Position numbers and translations under genes: made by a program. The notes under the pieces are model-generated. The model was not told the DNA's origin. It made no database searches and saw only the letters and a program-made list of their open reading frames with translations. This document shows, in pieces, positions 6,894 through 7,762 of a stretch of 7,762 nucleotides of DNA (positions are counted from its first letter, which is position 1; each line of letters starts with the position of its first letter). This stretch comes from BS150m-G50 sp964517435 (GTDB lineage: Bacteria; CAIWAD01; BS150m-G50). The DNA lies in the NCBI GenBank assembly GCA_964517435.1, contig CAZFEC010000072.1:1-7762 (forward strand). The letters are read 5' to 3'.

Positions 6894-7762
6894 ATGCAGG
6901 TCTACACCGATGACCGTGACTTTGCCGATCAGTTGCTCGGAGATCGAGACTGGCGAGCGACGGCCGGGGCAGATCTCCCCGCGATCCTGCGGCCGTTGCC
7001 GGTCGGTGTTTTTCAGACTTCATCGCTCTTGACCTGCGAAGCAGCCGCCCACCCCTTCTGGCAATACCACTTCATCGTCAACCATGCCTCCGGTTCCCAG
7101 TTCGACCTGTTGGCCGGGCTGGGACGCATCACTGCACCCGGAACCGGTATTCTCTGCGTGGCCGGCAGCGGCGAGCGGTTCCACGGCTGGCACGGCCGCA
7201 GCTGGAGCGCGCTCCCGGGCAATCTGCACCTGGTCTGCTCCCTGGCGCCCGATCTCGACCCCGGTCAGCTGGGACCGGCCTTCCAGATGCTGGCGGCTGT
7301 CGCCACCCTGCGTGCGATCGATGAATTCTCACCTGCCGGACGGCGGGCGGGCATCAAGTGGGTCAACGACCTGTTGCTGGAGGGAGCCAAGGTGGGGGGT
7401 GTGCTGGCACAGACTCAGACCCAGGGCAGGCAGGTGGTCAACGCCGTGCTCGGTATCGGGCTCAATGTCGAAGCTACACCGGAACTCCGGCGGGATCCCG
7501 CCCTGCCCCGCCCCGCCTGCCTGCGGGAACTGTTGCCGGAATCGGGGGCGCTGTCGCTGGGGGCGGTGTTTCAGGCGCTGAACGAGCAGCTGGGTGAGGG
7601 TTGCCGGCAGTTGCTGGCCGGTGAAGTGAAACAGCTGCTGGAAGTGTACCGGGAGCGATCGCTGGTGCTGGGACGCCGGGTGGCGCTGCTGGAGGACCGG
7701 TCCGGCGCGCCGGTCCGGGAAATCGCCCCGAAACGGGAAATCGCCCCGAAACGGGAAATCGC
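6894..7762 (+). CDS. birA: Biotin--[acetyl-CoA-carboxylase] ligase-like protein, 3' end beyond the window
   Basis: Expected to activate biotin with ATP and attach it to the carrier lysine of biotin-dependent carboxylases in the cytoplasm. The frame is open from 6894 to the window end (289 codons and two bases). Support: IKWVNDLLLEGAKVGGVL at 154-171 (E. coli BirA has a KWPND motif here; its catalytic Lys183 matches Lys155), VLGIGLNVE at 185-193, and HGRSW plus PGNLHLV at 100-114. The first 60 or so residues are not a winged helix, so it is a non-repressor (class I-type) ligase; the symbol is used for the enzyme only. The biotin loop is unusual: the GRGRRGR of BirA aligns with FHGWHGR (96-102), and the usual Ser-Thr-Asn is replaced by ASGSQFD (65-71). 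The C-terminal domain begins near 258 and runs into an 18-bp repeat. A lipoate ligase-related enzyme is a less likely alternative. Confidence 0.8.
   Translation, partial: MQVYTDDRDFADQLLGDRDWRATAGADLPAILRPLPVGVFQTSSLLTCEAAAHPFWQYHFIVNHASGSQFDLLAGLGRITAPGTGILCVAGSGERFHGWHGRSWSALPGNLHLVCSLAPDLDPGQLGPAFQMLAAVATLRAIDEFSPAGRRAGIKWVNDLLLEGAKVGGVLAQTQTQGRQVVNAVLGIGLNVEATPELRRDPALPRPACLRELLPESGALSLGAVFQALNEQLGEGCRQLLAGEVKQLLEVYRERSLVLGRRVALLEDRSGAPVREIAPKREIAPKREI
7716..7762 (+). repeat. 18-bp in-frame tandem repeat, 2.6 copies, cut by the window end
   Basis: The unit CGGGAAATCGCCCCGAAA occurs at 7716-7733 and 7734-7751, with 11 more bases to 7762, all identical. In the biotin ligase frame it encodes Arg-Glu-Ile-Ala-Pro-Lys repeats from residue 275. 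Its position at the very end of the sequence leaves open a repeat-driven sequence end. Confidence 0.95.

Noticed and set aside
7716..7762. CRISPR array
   Set aside because: The repeats are head to tail without spacers and are in frame within a coding sequence.

Overview
The window looks like a chromosomal piece from a GC-rich Gram-negative bacterium, probably an uncultivated lineage of the FCB supergroup (Zixibacteria-, Delongbacteria- or Krumholzibacteria-like). This is inferred from the style of the secreted proteins: large subtilases with tails of carboxypeptidase-regulatory-like, jelly-roll, ASH/BACON-like Ig and fibronectin-III-like modules, and no type IX sorting domain. The phylum call is tentative.

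Layout: two large genes lie head to tail on the minus strand. The upstream one (3053-6580, 1175 aa) and the downstream one (62-2794, 910 aa) are tandem paralogues of the bacillopeptidase F-like S8 family. Each has a signal peptide, a long propeptide and a full Asp/His/Asn/Ser catalytic set. They align without gaps over about the first 555 residues (about 91% identical over residues 1-480, counted by hand). Beyond that their tails differ in composition. Each gene has its own Shine-Dalgarno and its own apparent rho-independent terminator. The regions upstream of both share ordered sequence blocks, so the control region seems to have been duplicated too. They are therefore probably two separate but similarly controlled transcription units making secreted proteases with different accessory or binding modules.

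On the plus strand, divergent from the 1175-aa protease and separated from it by about 310 bases, is a gene that starts at 6894 and runs off the window end. It encodes a biotin protein ligase-like enzyme without an N-terminal DNA-binding domain. Its Lys-Trp-x-Asn-Asp motif is intact, but the biotin-binding loop is unusual. The last 47 bases of the window are an in-frame 18-bp tandem repeat inside this gene, which may be real or an artefact of a sequence end. Nothing in the sequence links the ligase functionally to the proteases.

The most notable point is structural. Both proteases carry an Ig-like (ASH/BACON-type) domain that is split at the same place, and the insert differs: a MAM/jelly-roll-like module in one and a nidogen-like module in the other. 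No RNA gene, CRISPR array or mobile element was recognised.
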